Assembly (NCBI RefSeq): GCF_024679095.1 | Contig: NC_066544.1 | Coordinates: 2,039,398-2,103,397, forward strand | DNA from: Eriocheir sinensis | Taxonomy: Eukaryota; Arthropoda; Malacostraca; Decapoda; Varunidae | Direction: 5' to 3' | Length of the DNA stretch: 64,000 bases | Shown here: positions 51,748 through 63,469 of the stretch, piece by piece | Layout: each line of letters begins with the position of its first letter | Numbering within the stretch: the stretch's first letter is position 1 | Notes under the pieces: model-generated | Told to the model about the DNA's origin: nothing | Databases searched by the model: none | What the model saw: only the letters and a program-made list of their open reading frames with translations | Position numbers and translations under genes: made by a program

Positions 51748-51749
51748 GT

Positions 51750-52160
51750 GTTGCCTTGTCTGACTCATTTGTTATGTTGTTTTCTGCATTCCAAAATTAT
51801 TTTAGTTATGTAAGTAAAATTGTTTAATGTGGCACACATCATTCATTTACCCCAAATATGACTGTTCACAGGTACCATCACTACAGAAATGGAAGCCCGT
51901 TCAGGATCATAGATAACACTAGCTGTTACTAGAACTTAGACGTAATGTAGAATCATTAATGCAGGCATTTTAAGGTGGGGAGAAAAGTGAGACAGATAGA
52001 AAGTGGGCAGCGAGTTAATCACTAGAAAGGAGCGGCAAAGGCCAAAAACAGCTGGTAACCAGGCAGGTGGTAGGGTGGACAGAGGACTGCCTTCACCCCA
52101 AATGTTTTGTCTTTTTCAGTAATTTTTATTTTATCCATGTTTTTTTTAATGTTACCCCAA
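51750..52160. other. No feature seen
   Basis: No recognised repeat or exon. Confidence 0.4.
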
Positions 52161-52164
52161 AAAA

Positions 52165-52245
52165 AGCTAAAAATGACCCTATGGTGAAAATTCCAAACCA
52201 CTGGGATTTCTGAATTATTGGATGCTGAATTATTGGACTTTAACT
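52165..52245. mobile_element. Right-end fragment of a TA-target element
   Basis: Ends CTGAATTATTGGACTTTAACTG followed by TA and the (AAT)n array. Confidence 0.45.
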
Positions 52246-52254
52246 GTAATAATG

Positions 52255-52345
<91 letters not shown>
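52246..52345. repeat. (AAT)n microsatellite
   Basis: About 100 bp of AAT/ATA trinucleotide with two interruptions. Confidence 0.96.
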
Positions 52346-52440
52346 AGTAAACCCTCAGTTTTACAGACTAATTGGGGGGAAACTTAGTCCAGTGATGCTG
52401 AAAGTCCATTACTAGTGGTGGAAATTTCAAAATATGAATA
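52346..52440. mobile_element. Left-end fragment of a Tigger-like element
   Basis: Starts CAGTAAACCCTCAGTTTTAC after TA. No right end is found before the TTAA element at 52646. Confidence 0.5.
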
Positions 52441-52645
52441 ATAATAAAGATGAACCTAATAAACATAAGTATACATATTTTTTATTGTGTGTTGTCTGCA
52501 CATTGTCTGTATAGCCGCACAGCACACTTAATGACGAACTGTGAGGCACTGAGGCTGGTAGGTTGCCATTGGGGCCCTGTGCGGGGGCTGTATTGTTGCA
52601 GGTATGATACGAGTATGAGACATGTACTCAAAGTCCCAAATTTAA

Positions 52646-53785
52646 CCCTACAGCGTCAGTCAAATGTATAGCTCAGATACATGCTGGTGTCGGCTGATTT
52701 TCAATTCCCCGTTTCTTGCATAAATTGTCTTAACGTAACATAAAATGAAAGTAAAACATAAATAAAGCACTCATAGTTGATTATAATATTTATATCTGAG
52801 TCCGTCACCACTCGTCAGTGTTTGGTGGGGTGGGTCCATAGTTTTTTCACAAGAAAATTTTCAAAGGGGACATTTTTTTGGCAATGTACCGCTGACTGAG
52901 CCTAGTGTTCACCTTATTTTATAATTTCCAAGCGGAATACACCTTTGTGAACAACATTTTGATCTTGTGACACTTTTTTCAAGGTAATATTGGTTATGTA
53001 ATACATTATATTCAATTTTTCATATTATTCTTTATTTGCATTTCTCTTCCACAACTCTTCAACCTCGTTTTGTGTTAGTTTCATTTCATGACGTGCCATG
53101 ATGCGTCGGGAAGGACAATCAGGTGCACAGGCCTAGGAGGTGACAAGGTAAGGTTGTAAATTTAGGGCATTCTAAATTTAGCACATTCTTTCCCTCTCTT
53201 TCCAGATATTGTTTATGTTTTCAATGTATAATATGAAAATATATAGGTCATACTCATAATTATCATGCACATATATACCATCATACTGGAATTATGTACC
53301 TCGTGAATGTCCTAATAACTCAAAAATAGCTGGTGATGAGAGAAACAGAGCTAATATTTGACATATCTGGGCCGCCAAGTCTTTACCCGAAACGTGAAAA
53401 CAATTTGTCACCAGCACTCCCTCAAGTCCTCAGCAGTGTTACAAAGTTACGGGAGAGTGTGTGGGTGGCTTCCAGTCAAACCATTGCAGTAAAAGTATGT
53501 TGTATACAGCAGGACATTTAACTAGGCACAAATTCTATATAATGGGGTTCCCAAAAGGTCTCAACCACTGCGTACAATTGTCCTGTCTTGTGGCAATGTG
53601 TGAAAACCACTCAGCCCACCAAGGCCCATTTGTTGGGGAGCAGTTGCTATAGTTACCATCATGGCATTAAGTTAACACCATTGACGCTCAGGCAAGTAGA
53701 GTGTTGCAACGTTAAATCAATGCTGTTGACGCTCAGGCAAGTAAAGTGTTGCAGCGTTAAGTTGACGCCGTTGAGGCTGTACGGG
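52646..53785. mobile_element. piggyBac-like element, TTAA target
   Basis: CCCTACAGCGTCAGTCAA at the left and inverted CCCGTACAGCCTCAACGG at the right, each next to TTAA (52642-52645 and 53786-53789). Contains direct GACGCTCAGGCAAGTA repeats near the right end (53678 and 53729). No transposase frame. Confidence 0.7.
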
Positions 53786-53789
53786 TTAA

Positions 53790-54600
53790 GAGTGATTCCC
53801 GGTCCCCCATATTTGCTTGTAGTTAGGGTTGCCACCCGTTCCTAAAAATACGAAACCATTCCGGACTGTAGTGTGAAATGTTGTATTTCATTTTGAACCA
53901 ACATGGAATGTCATTTGTTCCATATCTGCCTGTCTGAATGGTCAAGCAGATAAAATTCAGTATCTTAAAACTGTAGGTAGTGAGAGCATTTTTCAGTCAA
54001 TCACAAAATCAGTTCGTAAAATTATGTGTTTGTCAAGGGTTGTCCTAAAATACGTGTAAAGTAGGTGACGTAACGTCCCTCCACCTTAATCCTGCCTCCA
54101 GCACCAGCAGGCAGCAGCTATCAATCAGGGCAGGCTAGGGATATTTTAGGATTGCCACTCGTTCCTTAACCTGTAAACTGCGGTACACCTCTCAGGCGGC
54201 TTCTTCGGGAACATGCTGTACACCTCTTGGAAGCGCGATTTTTACATTGCTTCTATAAAACTGCTGAGCCTTGTACATCCTCGAATATTTTTTTCCTAGT
54301 TAGCATAGCGTCTCATGTTTCATTTTTTATCATAGTCATGCAGATCTTGTCATTAGTTTGTCGTCTGTCAAGAGTGATAAACACATTTTTATGGGAAGCC
54401 TATAGAGTCACTGAATTCACGATTCTACTCACTGTCTCTTCTCTGACATTGTAAATATAGTTATAAACACAATGACATCAAAGTTAAGGCATAAAAAGAA
54501 GCAGATGAGAAAAAATGATTTGTTAGGAATTCAGAAGGAAGGCATTCTGAACGTTTGTAACACTGCCTCTCACACACAATGAGTCACAATCAAGACGCAA
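53790..54600. other. No defined element; diverged repeat fragments
   Basis: GGGTTGCCACCCGTTCCTAA (53825) and TTGCCACTCGTTCCTTAA (54152) look like the same repeat start twice, but ends are not resolved. Confidence 0.4.
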
Positions 54601-54604
54601 TTAA

Positions 54605-55204
54605 CCCTTTCATTGCTAAGCGCTTGCAACGAGACTATCCCCTCAGGCGCGCTCGGGGAGCCCAATGGGGGGTCTCTTTTAACCTCTGTATCTCAAAAAC
54701 TATTCATCACAGCTAAAAACCAAAAACACCATTGGAAAGAGGAGGTCCAGATCTATAGGAGTCGGTTATGTACGCCTCTCTTGCGAACGTACATGCACGT
54801 TCAGGGAGTGTTGAATGTTAACACTTACGTCGGTACGTGCGTGATGATCAGCCATATTGAGGGAACTGCGGACACTCTTTCTTCAAGGGAGCATTGCCAG
54901 CTGCAATATTTTCAACTATTTGGTCAAAGAATCAGTCGGTGATAGGTGAAGCTATGCAAAAATGCCGCTATATTGGGCAAGAACATCCACCAGTTACTCG
55001 TCCGTACATTTGCCGCGCTGGGCTGATATGATTTTCCACCAAATTTAGTGAAGAATCCACTCAATTGGCAATCCTGTGTTGTGAGAATTAGTGCTGGAAC
55101 ACTCATACGCGGGAGATTTGAGTGCGGGTGGAGGTCGCAGCGAGCGTTTAGCGCCACCAGCAAATACGCCTAACGCACGCTGCCAGCGTTTAGCAATGAA
55201 AGGG
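54605..55204. mobile_element. piggyBac-like MITE, TTAA target
   Basis: CCCTTTCATTGCTAAGCGCT and inverted CCCTTTCATTGCTAAACGCT, directly flanked by TTAA (54601-54604 and 55205-55208). Exactly 600 bp, no transposase. Confidence 0.92.
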
Positions 55205-55300
55205 TTAAGGGATTGAATGTGATGTATACAAATGTAGATGGAATAATATCTAATAAGCTGGAATTGCAAGACTACCTACAAGAGAAGGAGCCAATGATAA

Positions 55301-55500
55301 GTGTCATGCCCCAGGAGCATTTTTCTCTTTTTCTCTTTTTCTTCTATTTCCCAACACGTCCTCTGCGTGTATCGAAACACACGAGAAATTAATCAAGATC
55401 AGGGTATTCGCTGGTTGCCTGGGATTGAACCCGCGACCAGCGTGATGGGAGAGCCACTCCTTACCAAGTCAGCCAAAGAGGTACCCCTTTGGGGAAACTT
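55301..55500 (-). repeat. tRNA-derived SINE (Gly/Ala-like head), copy 1
   Basis: The minus strand begins GGGTACCTCTTTGGCTGACT with B box GCGGGTTCAATCCC, then the CGTGTGTTTCGATACACGCA body hairpin. Confidence 0.8.
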
Positions 55501-55554
55501 AACATAACCGCAGGATAGGATGCCCACTGATATGCCACCAGTTTAGCGATGAGA

Positions 55555-55732
55555 TTTTCTATTCTCTTTTACTATTACACTCTCAGTCCCACACGTCCTC
55601 TGTGTGTATCAAAACACACGAAAAATTAATCAAGACAAGATGAGGGTATTTGCCGGCTGCCTGGAATTGAACCCGCGACCAGCGTGACGGGAGAGCCACT
55701 CCTTACCGAGTCAGCCAAAGAGGTACCCCACT
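55555..55732 (-). repeat. tRNA-derived SINE, copy 2 in tandem
   Basis: Same family and orientation as 55301-55500, about 93 per cent alike by eye; B box GCGGGTTCAATTCC. Confidence 0.8.
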
Positions 55733-57302
55733 GGCTAAGTGGGTTATGGGAGGCTCGTTCATCAGGCAGAGTCGCTGCATTACATGGCTTTCCCCCCTAT
55801 GTAGATTCATTTCTGTGTGTTGAGACCTTTAGACAGTGACCCATTTTGGTGCACTATTTCACAATGTCCCTGTAGAGACATACCTCCAACACTTCCCATT
55901 TTCTATCAACCTCGGAGAGCATGGGCCATCACTGTACCTGTTATACCCCTTCGGCGAAACTCAACAGAATCGCAGGAGTGGATGCCCAACAGAAACTAAA
56001 TTAAATGAAGACATCCAAATATTGTTTGATAAAAAATACAATGTATGGAGGAAAGACAGAGTGGGCAAAGGTGGTGGAGGAGTGATGATAATGACAAAGG
56101 AGTTATTAGTAAAATCAGAAGTATATGGAGAAGGAAAAGTAGAAATAGTGAGTGTAAATTTGGAGAACAAAAACAGAGAAAGGATGACGATCACAACAAC
56201 GTATGTACCACCTAGAACAAAGTCATGGAGTAAAGAAGAACATGAAATCATGATTGAAGATACTATTCAGAGTTTAAGTAGAATACTCAAGGCAAACAAA
56301 AGAGTACTATTAGTTGGTGATTTTAATAGAGAGAGTCATGTTAATCGGATATTCGGTGATAAGTATAACATGGTGAGAAATATAGGAATAACATTCCACT
56401 ACATGGATAAGGATATGATGAAAAAATTAATTACCACTATGATCAGACCAAAGTTGGAATATGCAGAGGCAGTGTGGTCTCCCCATAAGAAGAAACACAT
56501 AAAGAAACTAGAAAGGATGCAAAGGATGGCAACAAAAATGGTTCCAGAGCTGGAGGGATTGACAGACGAGGAAAGACTACAGGAAATGGACTTACCAACA
56601 CAAGAACAACAAAAAAAAAAAGAAAGGGGAGACCTAATACAAATCTACAAATTATTGAGCAAAATGGAAGAAGTAGATAACGAAGAGTTACTACTAAAAG
56701 AAGAAATTACCACCAGGAACACAAGAGGACATAGTAAAAAAATTGAAGAAGGGAAGATGCTTGAGAGACAAAAAAAATATAGCTTCCCGCAAAGAAATAT
56801 AGAGGTTTGGAACAGACAAAGTGAGGGTGTAGTATCAGCGAGGAGAGCTCAAGGTGGCATCCCTACCTGTAACAAAGTGAAAATTTGTGAATCTAAGCGA
56901 ATTTTCCCATTTAATTCCATTATAAACATTGAGATGCATTCCTGTTCGCTCCCTATAAGTCCACCCATTTCAAAATAACTCAAAATAATAAAAGATAATA
57001 ACTGAACAACTTAGAATCATATAAACTTGTTAAGTTTGGAAAGAAACATCAACTAATAAATTAATAACGTATGTACAGTATCCTCCTGAGTTTTGCGCTT
57101 GCTTCGTTCTGAGGGTATAGCACTAAACTCACGGATCGCGAAACTCAGGGTATTGAAAATACTGAAAAAGCGCTTATTTGTTCCGGCCCATGGAGAAGCT
57201 GAATTTTTTCCCACTTTACTCCCTTATTATCTCAAAATATATACTGTGTAAAAAGGAAGAAAATGTGAAGAGAGAACGGGTCATTTTGAAGCAGCAGCTT
57301 AA

Positions 57303-57905
57303 CCCTAGATTGGTAATTGTAAGTCCACCTGGACCGGTGCCCTTCCTACGCTTTGAATTTCGCGCTATATTTCTCTCGGCAGCCCATGTACAGTGTTGCT
57401 GGTTCTTCTTGTCACACACCAGACTGCTTCTGACTGTGAGTCAGGACGCACGTACTCGATCTGCGCTCCCACTGCTAGGTATACTATGATCCCAGGTGGA
57501 CCTAGTGATACCATCCATGTTATATATTTTCATATGTTCCAGGCACCACATTTTTTGTTCTGTACAGGGCTCTGCGGTCCTGTGTAGTGAAGATCAAGTC
57601 TCCAACCTTATCATTTTCTAGGTTTTATTCAATATATGCCTCTATTGTATTTTTTAAGAAATATTTTCGAAAGGCAACCAGTAAAGTGGAAGTAATTTTA
57701 TTTCTTTATTTACTACAATTGTACTTCTTAGCTAATATAGTTATAATTGCTCTGATGTCAGTCAAAATGATCTATTTTGTCATATCTGTATATGCAAAGC
57801 TCATTAAAATTACTGATTGTATTTTTTTTCTATTATTTTTCTCAGCCAATCCATATGGACCGGTGATATTTTTCACGTATCAAAATTAGTGATACCAATC
57901 TAGGG
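57303..57905. mobile_element. piggyBac-like MITE, TTAA target, CCCTAGATTGG termini
   Basis: CCCTAGATTGGTAATTGTAA and inverted CCCTAGATTGGTATCACTAA, flanked by TTAA (57299-57302, 57906-57909). Subterminal inverted GGACCGGT motifs at 57332 and 57858. Confidence 0.93.
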
Positions 57906-58767
57906 TTAAGGCAGCTGGCTGCCTTACGAATGGCTGACAATTCTGAAAACAAGCTCATGATTTGCCGAGTCAGATGACGCCGTCGACGGCGCTCATCCAA
58001 TCAGCGGCCTCTAACTATGACGAAACGAAAGCTTTGTGAATCTGAAGTCAACGTTGATAGTTAAATCATTAGTTCGTAGCTTTTACTACGGGTCATTTGC
58101 GCGCATCTCTGTGAATCTCGCCCCAGCACGTGTGAACATGGTCACACAACCACTAGTTTCTCGGGAATCTTGTACAGAGATTCAAAGTCGGCTACATTTC
58201 ACGGGAAACTCATAGAAATTGTAGTCAGAAACTCAGTCACCTGCATGTCGGTTATTTTCTCGTGAGGTCGGTAAGTTGTGGTCACAAAAAGAAGAGGAAC
58301 ATGTCAGCTGATCGGTTCAGTAGCTATCCGCGTGTTTATTTCAGTACCACAATGAGTTCCACAAAGCTAGATAAGCTTAGCTTGGAGTAATCAGGTTGAG
58401 TAGGTCTTGGACATGATTCTTGTCCAAGCGTAGCCACTGCCTCATCGTGTCTGGGTCCTCACTGCTAAGTTTTCGTAGCATTTAACATTAGCAAGCTGTA
58501 ACACACTCTCCCTTTGTCTCCGAGCTAACCACTCACGAACCAACAAATGCTTTTTTTTCTTTTTTTTTTTTTTTTCTTCAGCAAACACTACACAGCAAAC
58601 TCTGCAATGTTTGGAAACATTGTTTGTTTTGCTTTTCAGCTGATATATCCCAGAATGCAACATTTTTTTGAGTGACCAAACGAGGGTAAATTCGAGGCAG
58701 AAAATTGTCAGGAGATAATTTCGGCAGAAAATTTCCAAGTAACTAGCTTCTGTGACCGCACCTTTAA

Positions 58768-59130
58768 GCTGCTGGTGTCACAGTGGGCCTTTCTCCTCCA
58801 ACCGCGTTGGAGGTAGGGGTGATCGGCAACTTCAGCTTTTCCGGGTGTGCGTCACACATGGCCAAGGTCGGTTGTCCGTATTCACAACGTAAACAAAGCA
58901 GCTCTGCCAGTCTACTTTACGAGTTTCTTGCTTGGCCATTTTCCACTGGTTCTTACTCCTCAGCAACTGCTGTCATCTGTTTGTTTACATACAGCCGCGC
59001 AGTTGCTTGTACCCCCAACCGTTTTCCATCCGTACGGACAACCAACAACTCGCTCCCAGTTGGGTGTACGGGCAACCGCGGTAGCCAGTAGCCCCAACGG
59101 TAGGAGGAAAATGGCCAGTGTGACACCGCC
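58768..59130. mobile_element. Harbinger-like MITE, TSD TAA
   Basis: GCTGCTGGTGTCACAGTGGG and inverted GGCGGTGTCACACTGGCC; TAA at 58765-58767 and 59131-59133. Inner arms share TCCTCCAACCG with 50259-50640. Confidence 0.82.
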
Positions 59131-59348
59131 TAAAGGAATCGCGCGTGATGCTGGCGGTAGGTAGACGTGACCCGTACATCATCTTGTTACATGTCAAAGC
59201 AGCGCGAAACTTGGGGTGATAATGCACGAAAGTCAGGATGATAAGAATTTAGGATTGAGCGTGAAACTTGAGGATTGCGAAACTCGGATAGTGCAAAACT
59301 CGGGAGGGTACTGTACTTACATGAGACCAGTGCTTAAAATTTTGGTAA

Positions 59349-59349
<1 letters not shown>

Positions 59350-59417
<68 letters not shown>
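59350..59417. repeat. (GT)n microsatellite
   Basis: About 68 bp of GT dinucleotide. Confidence 0.96.
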
Positions 59418-59418
<1 letters not shown>

Positions 59419-59424
59419 TTACCT

Positions 59425-59490
59425 TTTTTCTTTTTTTTTTCTTTTTTTTTTACAACAAAGGAGGCAGCTCAAGGGCACAAAAAAAAAAAA
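59425..59490 (-). mobile_element. Jockey-like LINE 3' tail fragment
   Basis: TACAACAAAGGAGGCAGCTC and AAGGGCA match the extreme 3' end of LINE B (23055-23085), between T and A tracts. Confidence 0.7.
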
Positions 59491-59977
59491 AACTGAAGTC
59501 TGCCGGGCCTGCAGTGGTGGACAAGGTCATGAGGTCATGTCATAGCTATAGCCCCATAGCATTTATTAAGACCCTGACTTTGGTCCTGATCTGAACATCA
59601 CGGTAGAGATGGCAGGATGGTCGCAAATGACTCCAATGGACAAGACAAACAACTTACATTCCGACAACATTTGGCTAATGTTAACCGTTTGGTCTGTAAA
59701 AATGGTCATAGTTATCTAATTGCTATAAAAGTTGCCATTTGCACCATATTTCTGAACTATGACCATTTTTACAGACAAACCATTAACAGTAGCCAAATGT
59801 TGTCGGAATGTAAGTTGTTTGTCTTGTCCATTGGAGTCATTTGCGACCACCCTGCCATCTCTACCGTGATGTTCAGATCAGGACCAAAGTCAGGGTCTTA
59901 ATATATGCTATGGGGCTACAACTTTGACATGACCTCATGACTTTGTCCACCACTGCAGGCCCGGCAGACTTCAGTTT
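59489..59977. repeat. Near-perfect 490-bp palindrome
   Basis: The left arm CTGAAGTCTGCCGGGCCTGC through GGTCTGTAAAAATGGTCATA pairs with the right arm TATGACCATTTTTACAGAC through GCAGGCCCGGCAGACTTCAG. The arms are about 225-240 bp with a ~35-bp centre near 59733. It differs by a few bases and a short CTATAG indel. No transposase and no obvious TSD; it may be a foldback element. Confidence 0.92.
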
Positions 59978-60014
59978 TCATGCATGGGCAGACACAAGGA
60001 CCATTGCTATGTGG

Positions 60015-60450
60015 GCTTGAATTTGTTACCTCTCCAGTTAGGCTGACACCCCCTGGCTCCCGGTCTATATCTACATTCATCCAGCCTTTTCTTCATTTGA
60101 TGGACACTGCTCGCCTCCACCACCTCCTCCCACAAACTGTTCCAGGTGTTAATACTTCTATGTGGAAAACTATACTTCTTCAAGTCACTCAAACAGGTTC
60201 CTTTATTTAATTTCTTTCCATGTCCTCTCAGCCCATGCGTTCTCGCAATAGAGAAGAGATCATCTATATCCACCTCATCAAACTTATTTACCAACTTATA
60301 CAGTGTGATCAGATTTCCTCTCTCCCTTCTTTGTTCCAGTGTCAAGTCCATCTCCTTCAATCTGTCTTTATACGTCATGTTTGAGTTCTGGGACCATTTT
60401 AGTTGCAATTCTCTGTATTCTTTCCAACTTCCTGGCATTTCATTTGAAGT
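60015..60450 (-). mobile_element. CR1-like LINE 3' fragment
   Basis: The minus strand encodes YKDRLKEMDLTLEQRRERGN, LITLYKLVNKFDEVDIDDLF and KKYSFPHRSINTWNSLWEEV, then VEASSVHQMKKRLDECRY. This is the pol C-terminus of a subfamily somewhat different from 29383. Confidence 0.82.
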
Positions 60451-60953
60451 CTCTCAGTACCCTCAGGGCCTCAGTACACCTCTAAAGGTCGTCAGCAGCC
60501 CGCCATGACACACGCCTACAAGACAGGCTACGTGGGTTGTTGAGTGCCTATACTGAGACAGTGGCTGATCATAGGGTACATTCTGACGGCTGGTAACCTA
60601 ATTATGGTAAAGTATGAGGGCATCATGGTGGGGGGTTGCGACACTTGTTGGTGTAGACACAAACTGTCTCTTATTTAATTTTCCAGAGCTCAGTGACTGC
60701 TGGCTGTTAGGGGAAGGTGTGCAGGTCTGACACAAGTGTGCTGAGTTTCAGTTTACGACCCGTATGGCTGTGGAACAGAAATAAGAGAAAGCGTGTGGGA
60801 GTATTTGAAAAGCGCGGCGAATAACACGGCCAATAATGGCGTCCAAATCCTAGGTTGTCGGTACTCTTTCTATCAAGGGACTCTCTCCTCCCCAGATGGT
60901 CATCACTTCATATCTCTTATTCCATTTTTCCCCACAGTATCAGAAACATGCAA
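60451..60953. other. No feature seen
   Basis: No recognised repeat or exon. Confidence 0.4.
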
Positions 60954-61828
<875 letters not shown>

Positions 61829-61890
61829 TCTCAACCTACTTTCAGAAGCACCGACTTATTTAAAGTTGTTTCAGAAGCACCGACTTATTT
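61829..61890. repeat. 30-bp tandem duplication
   Basis: TTTCAGAAGCACCGACTTAT plus TTAAAGTTG is repeated directly, about 80 bp downstream of the stop codon of the minus-strand gene. Confidence 0.9.
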
Positions 61891-61967
61891 AAAGTTTCAG
61901 CCGCGTGTTTATGGTGTGTCTGAGAAGAGATGCGTCTGGCGGCAGCCAAGAAAAGGTGTCATGCTGC

Positions 61968-63469
61968 TCAGGGGTCATCGAGGTCACGCCAGCGGTGCAG
62001 AGCAGCGGTGAATGTCTCCAGGTGTTCAGAATGAGGGCGCTGGAGGGAGCGGCCTGGCCTTGACACGAGCTGCAGTATGCGTTGGGTCGCCTCCATTACC
62101 AACAGTACCACGGCCGCCAGGGTCACCACCACGTACACGCCCCAGGTGTTTCCCGATCCCAACGCCGTTCCTGAGCCGCCAAGTGCCGCCACACGTCGCT
62201 TGCCATGCCGTTCAAATGAACTAACTTTAGACCTCGTAATACTAGACATCTTCACTTTTTCGGGACGCCTCACGCCTCCCGAAGGACCATTTTGTTGTTT
62301 AGAGGCCTCTTGCTGGTCCACGAGCCCTACGGCGCCTATCTTGCCCTGGGCCTCCAATTTCCCCGGGCGGCCCTTGTCCAGCCTTACTAGTGTCCCGAAC
62401 TTGCCAAGGTGAACCACTTCCTTGTCTCCCACCGCCACTGCTTCCCTCTCCATGGCCTTCGTTTCCTCGGGCAGGGACGTGTCAGGTTGTTCGGCTCCGA
62501 TCAGCCACGTGGAATGATCATCATAGTCATTGTGGTCGTTCATCATGGCGGCGACCAGGTTAAGGTCATGTTGGCGCCTGAAGTAGTGGTCTAGCTTGGC
62601 ACAAAAGTCCGGACTGATGAAGGCACAGCGCACCATCAGGAGAGTCTGCATGAAGGCCTGGGCGCCATCGGGGCTCAAGATGTTCCACTCCTGTAGACGG
62701 TCGCCCCATCGCTCGGCACCATACAGCACGCTGGACACCAGCCCGGCGGCGTTCGTCTTGGTAACTTCAGTGTTCTCAGGCAGCACACCAACCCGATGCG
62801 AGGACAGCGTCAGAGGGTCCCTCATACTTAGCGCCTCCTCGTCTGAGCCGGAATCTTCAATCTCATACAATAAGGACATGCGACGTGGCCCAGTGCGCCG
62901 TCCCCCAGCAGTCCTACCCCGGCGAAGCGCTACTTGAGGCCCATCGGAACGTCTGGACAGGCCCAAGTAATGTGGGATGTCCCATGGCTGCGAGGAGGGT
63001 AACTGGGCAGGGGAGTCAAGGCTGCGTCGCCCTAGCCGATGACGGTGGAAGCGCCACTCGGGTGCCGGTGCCGGAGTTACAGTCTGCGCCCCTAGGGTAA
63101 ACATAGTTTCCTCCTGCGCCAGGATAGCAGTTGCGGTGGTGGTGGTGCTGGTGATGGTGGTGGAGCTAGAGGATGATGATGATAACGAAGAGGCGGACGC
63201 CACGGCGGCCAGGTTGAGAGAGAGGACAGTGAAGTAGAATTGGATGAGGAAGGTGAACACAACCACGAGGGCCATAAGGGTGGGCACGTCCAATGTCACT
63301 TCAGGTAAGAACTGTCGAGCCGTCACCAAGGAGCTCACGTTCCCCGCTATTGCCGACGCCAGGCCCGACAGGGCACCTGGTGTGTCCCCGCCAAGCTGAG
63401 TCAAAGACCACGGGTGAGTCATTGCGACGCGCAGCACGGTGACGCCGGCTGACCCGTTGCAACCATCTT
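61968..63469 (-). CDS. Unrecognised two-membrane-segment protein, probable terminal exon
   Basis: An open frame of about 500 codons ends in TGA at 61968. No ATG lies in frame before the upstream stop at 63548; the earliest in-frame ATG begins MTHPWSLTQL at about 63422. A good acceptor (long pyrimidine tract ending CCCTTAG) at 63470 suggests the coding sequence is spliced from an upstream exon. Counting from the upstream open-frame border at 63536, residues 86-112 form a hydrophobic segment (LMALVVVFTFLIQFYFTVLS). A Ser/Thr tract follows. A dibasic HRHRLGRR site is at about 164-170, a conserved-looking globular middle includes SVLYGAERWGDRL, and a second hydrophobic segment (WGVYVVVTLAAVVLLVM) lies about 60 residues from the end. 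GC content is clearly higher than in flanking DNA. I do not recognise the family. The dibasic site could be a furin-type cleavage site if it faces the lumen. Confidence 0.6.

Larger units (their letters stand above)
55209..56990 (+). mobile_element. CR1-like LINE, internally deleted, with SINE insertions
   Basis: NVMYTNVDGIISNKLELQDY (start of an APE-type endonuclease) is interrupted by two SINEs. It resumes at about 55990 with TETKLNEDIQILFDKKY, VGKGGGGVMIMTKELLVKSE and RVLLVGDFN. At 56335 the frame jumps straight to SHVNRIFGDKYNMVRNIGIT, deleting most of the reverse transcriptase, and continues through PKLEYAEAVWSPHKKKH to the 3' end. The junction is in frame, so a fused endonuclease/pol-tail frame exists, but no active reverse transcriptase is possible. 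Confidence 0.85.
57076..59313. mobile_element. Tigger-like element with TCCTCCTGAGTTTTGCGC termini, 2.2 kb
   Basis: CAGTATCCTCCTGAGTTTTG at the left and inverted CAGTACCCTCCCGAGTTTTG at the right, TA flanks. 'GCGAAACTC' motifs line both ends. Holds a piggyBac-like element and a Harbinger MITE. The right half recurs at 47000-47412. Confidence 0.85.

Noticed and set aside
54160..54185. A further TTAA element beginning TTAACCTGTAAACTGCGG
   Set aside because: No inverted partner next to TTAA was found downstream.
57587..57889. 100-codon hydrophobic open frame
   Set aside because: It lies wholly in a piggyBac-like MITE and is an AT-rich translation without motifs.
59216..59594. Cys-Val repeat frames across (GT)n, and Asn/Leu repeats across (AAT)n at 52022-52415
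   Set aside because: Microsatellite translations without support on either side.
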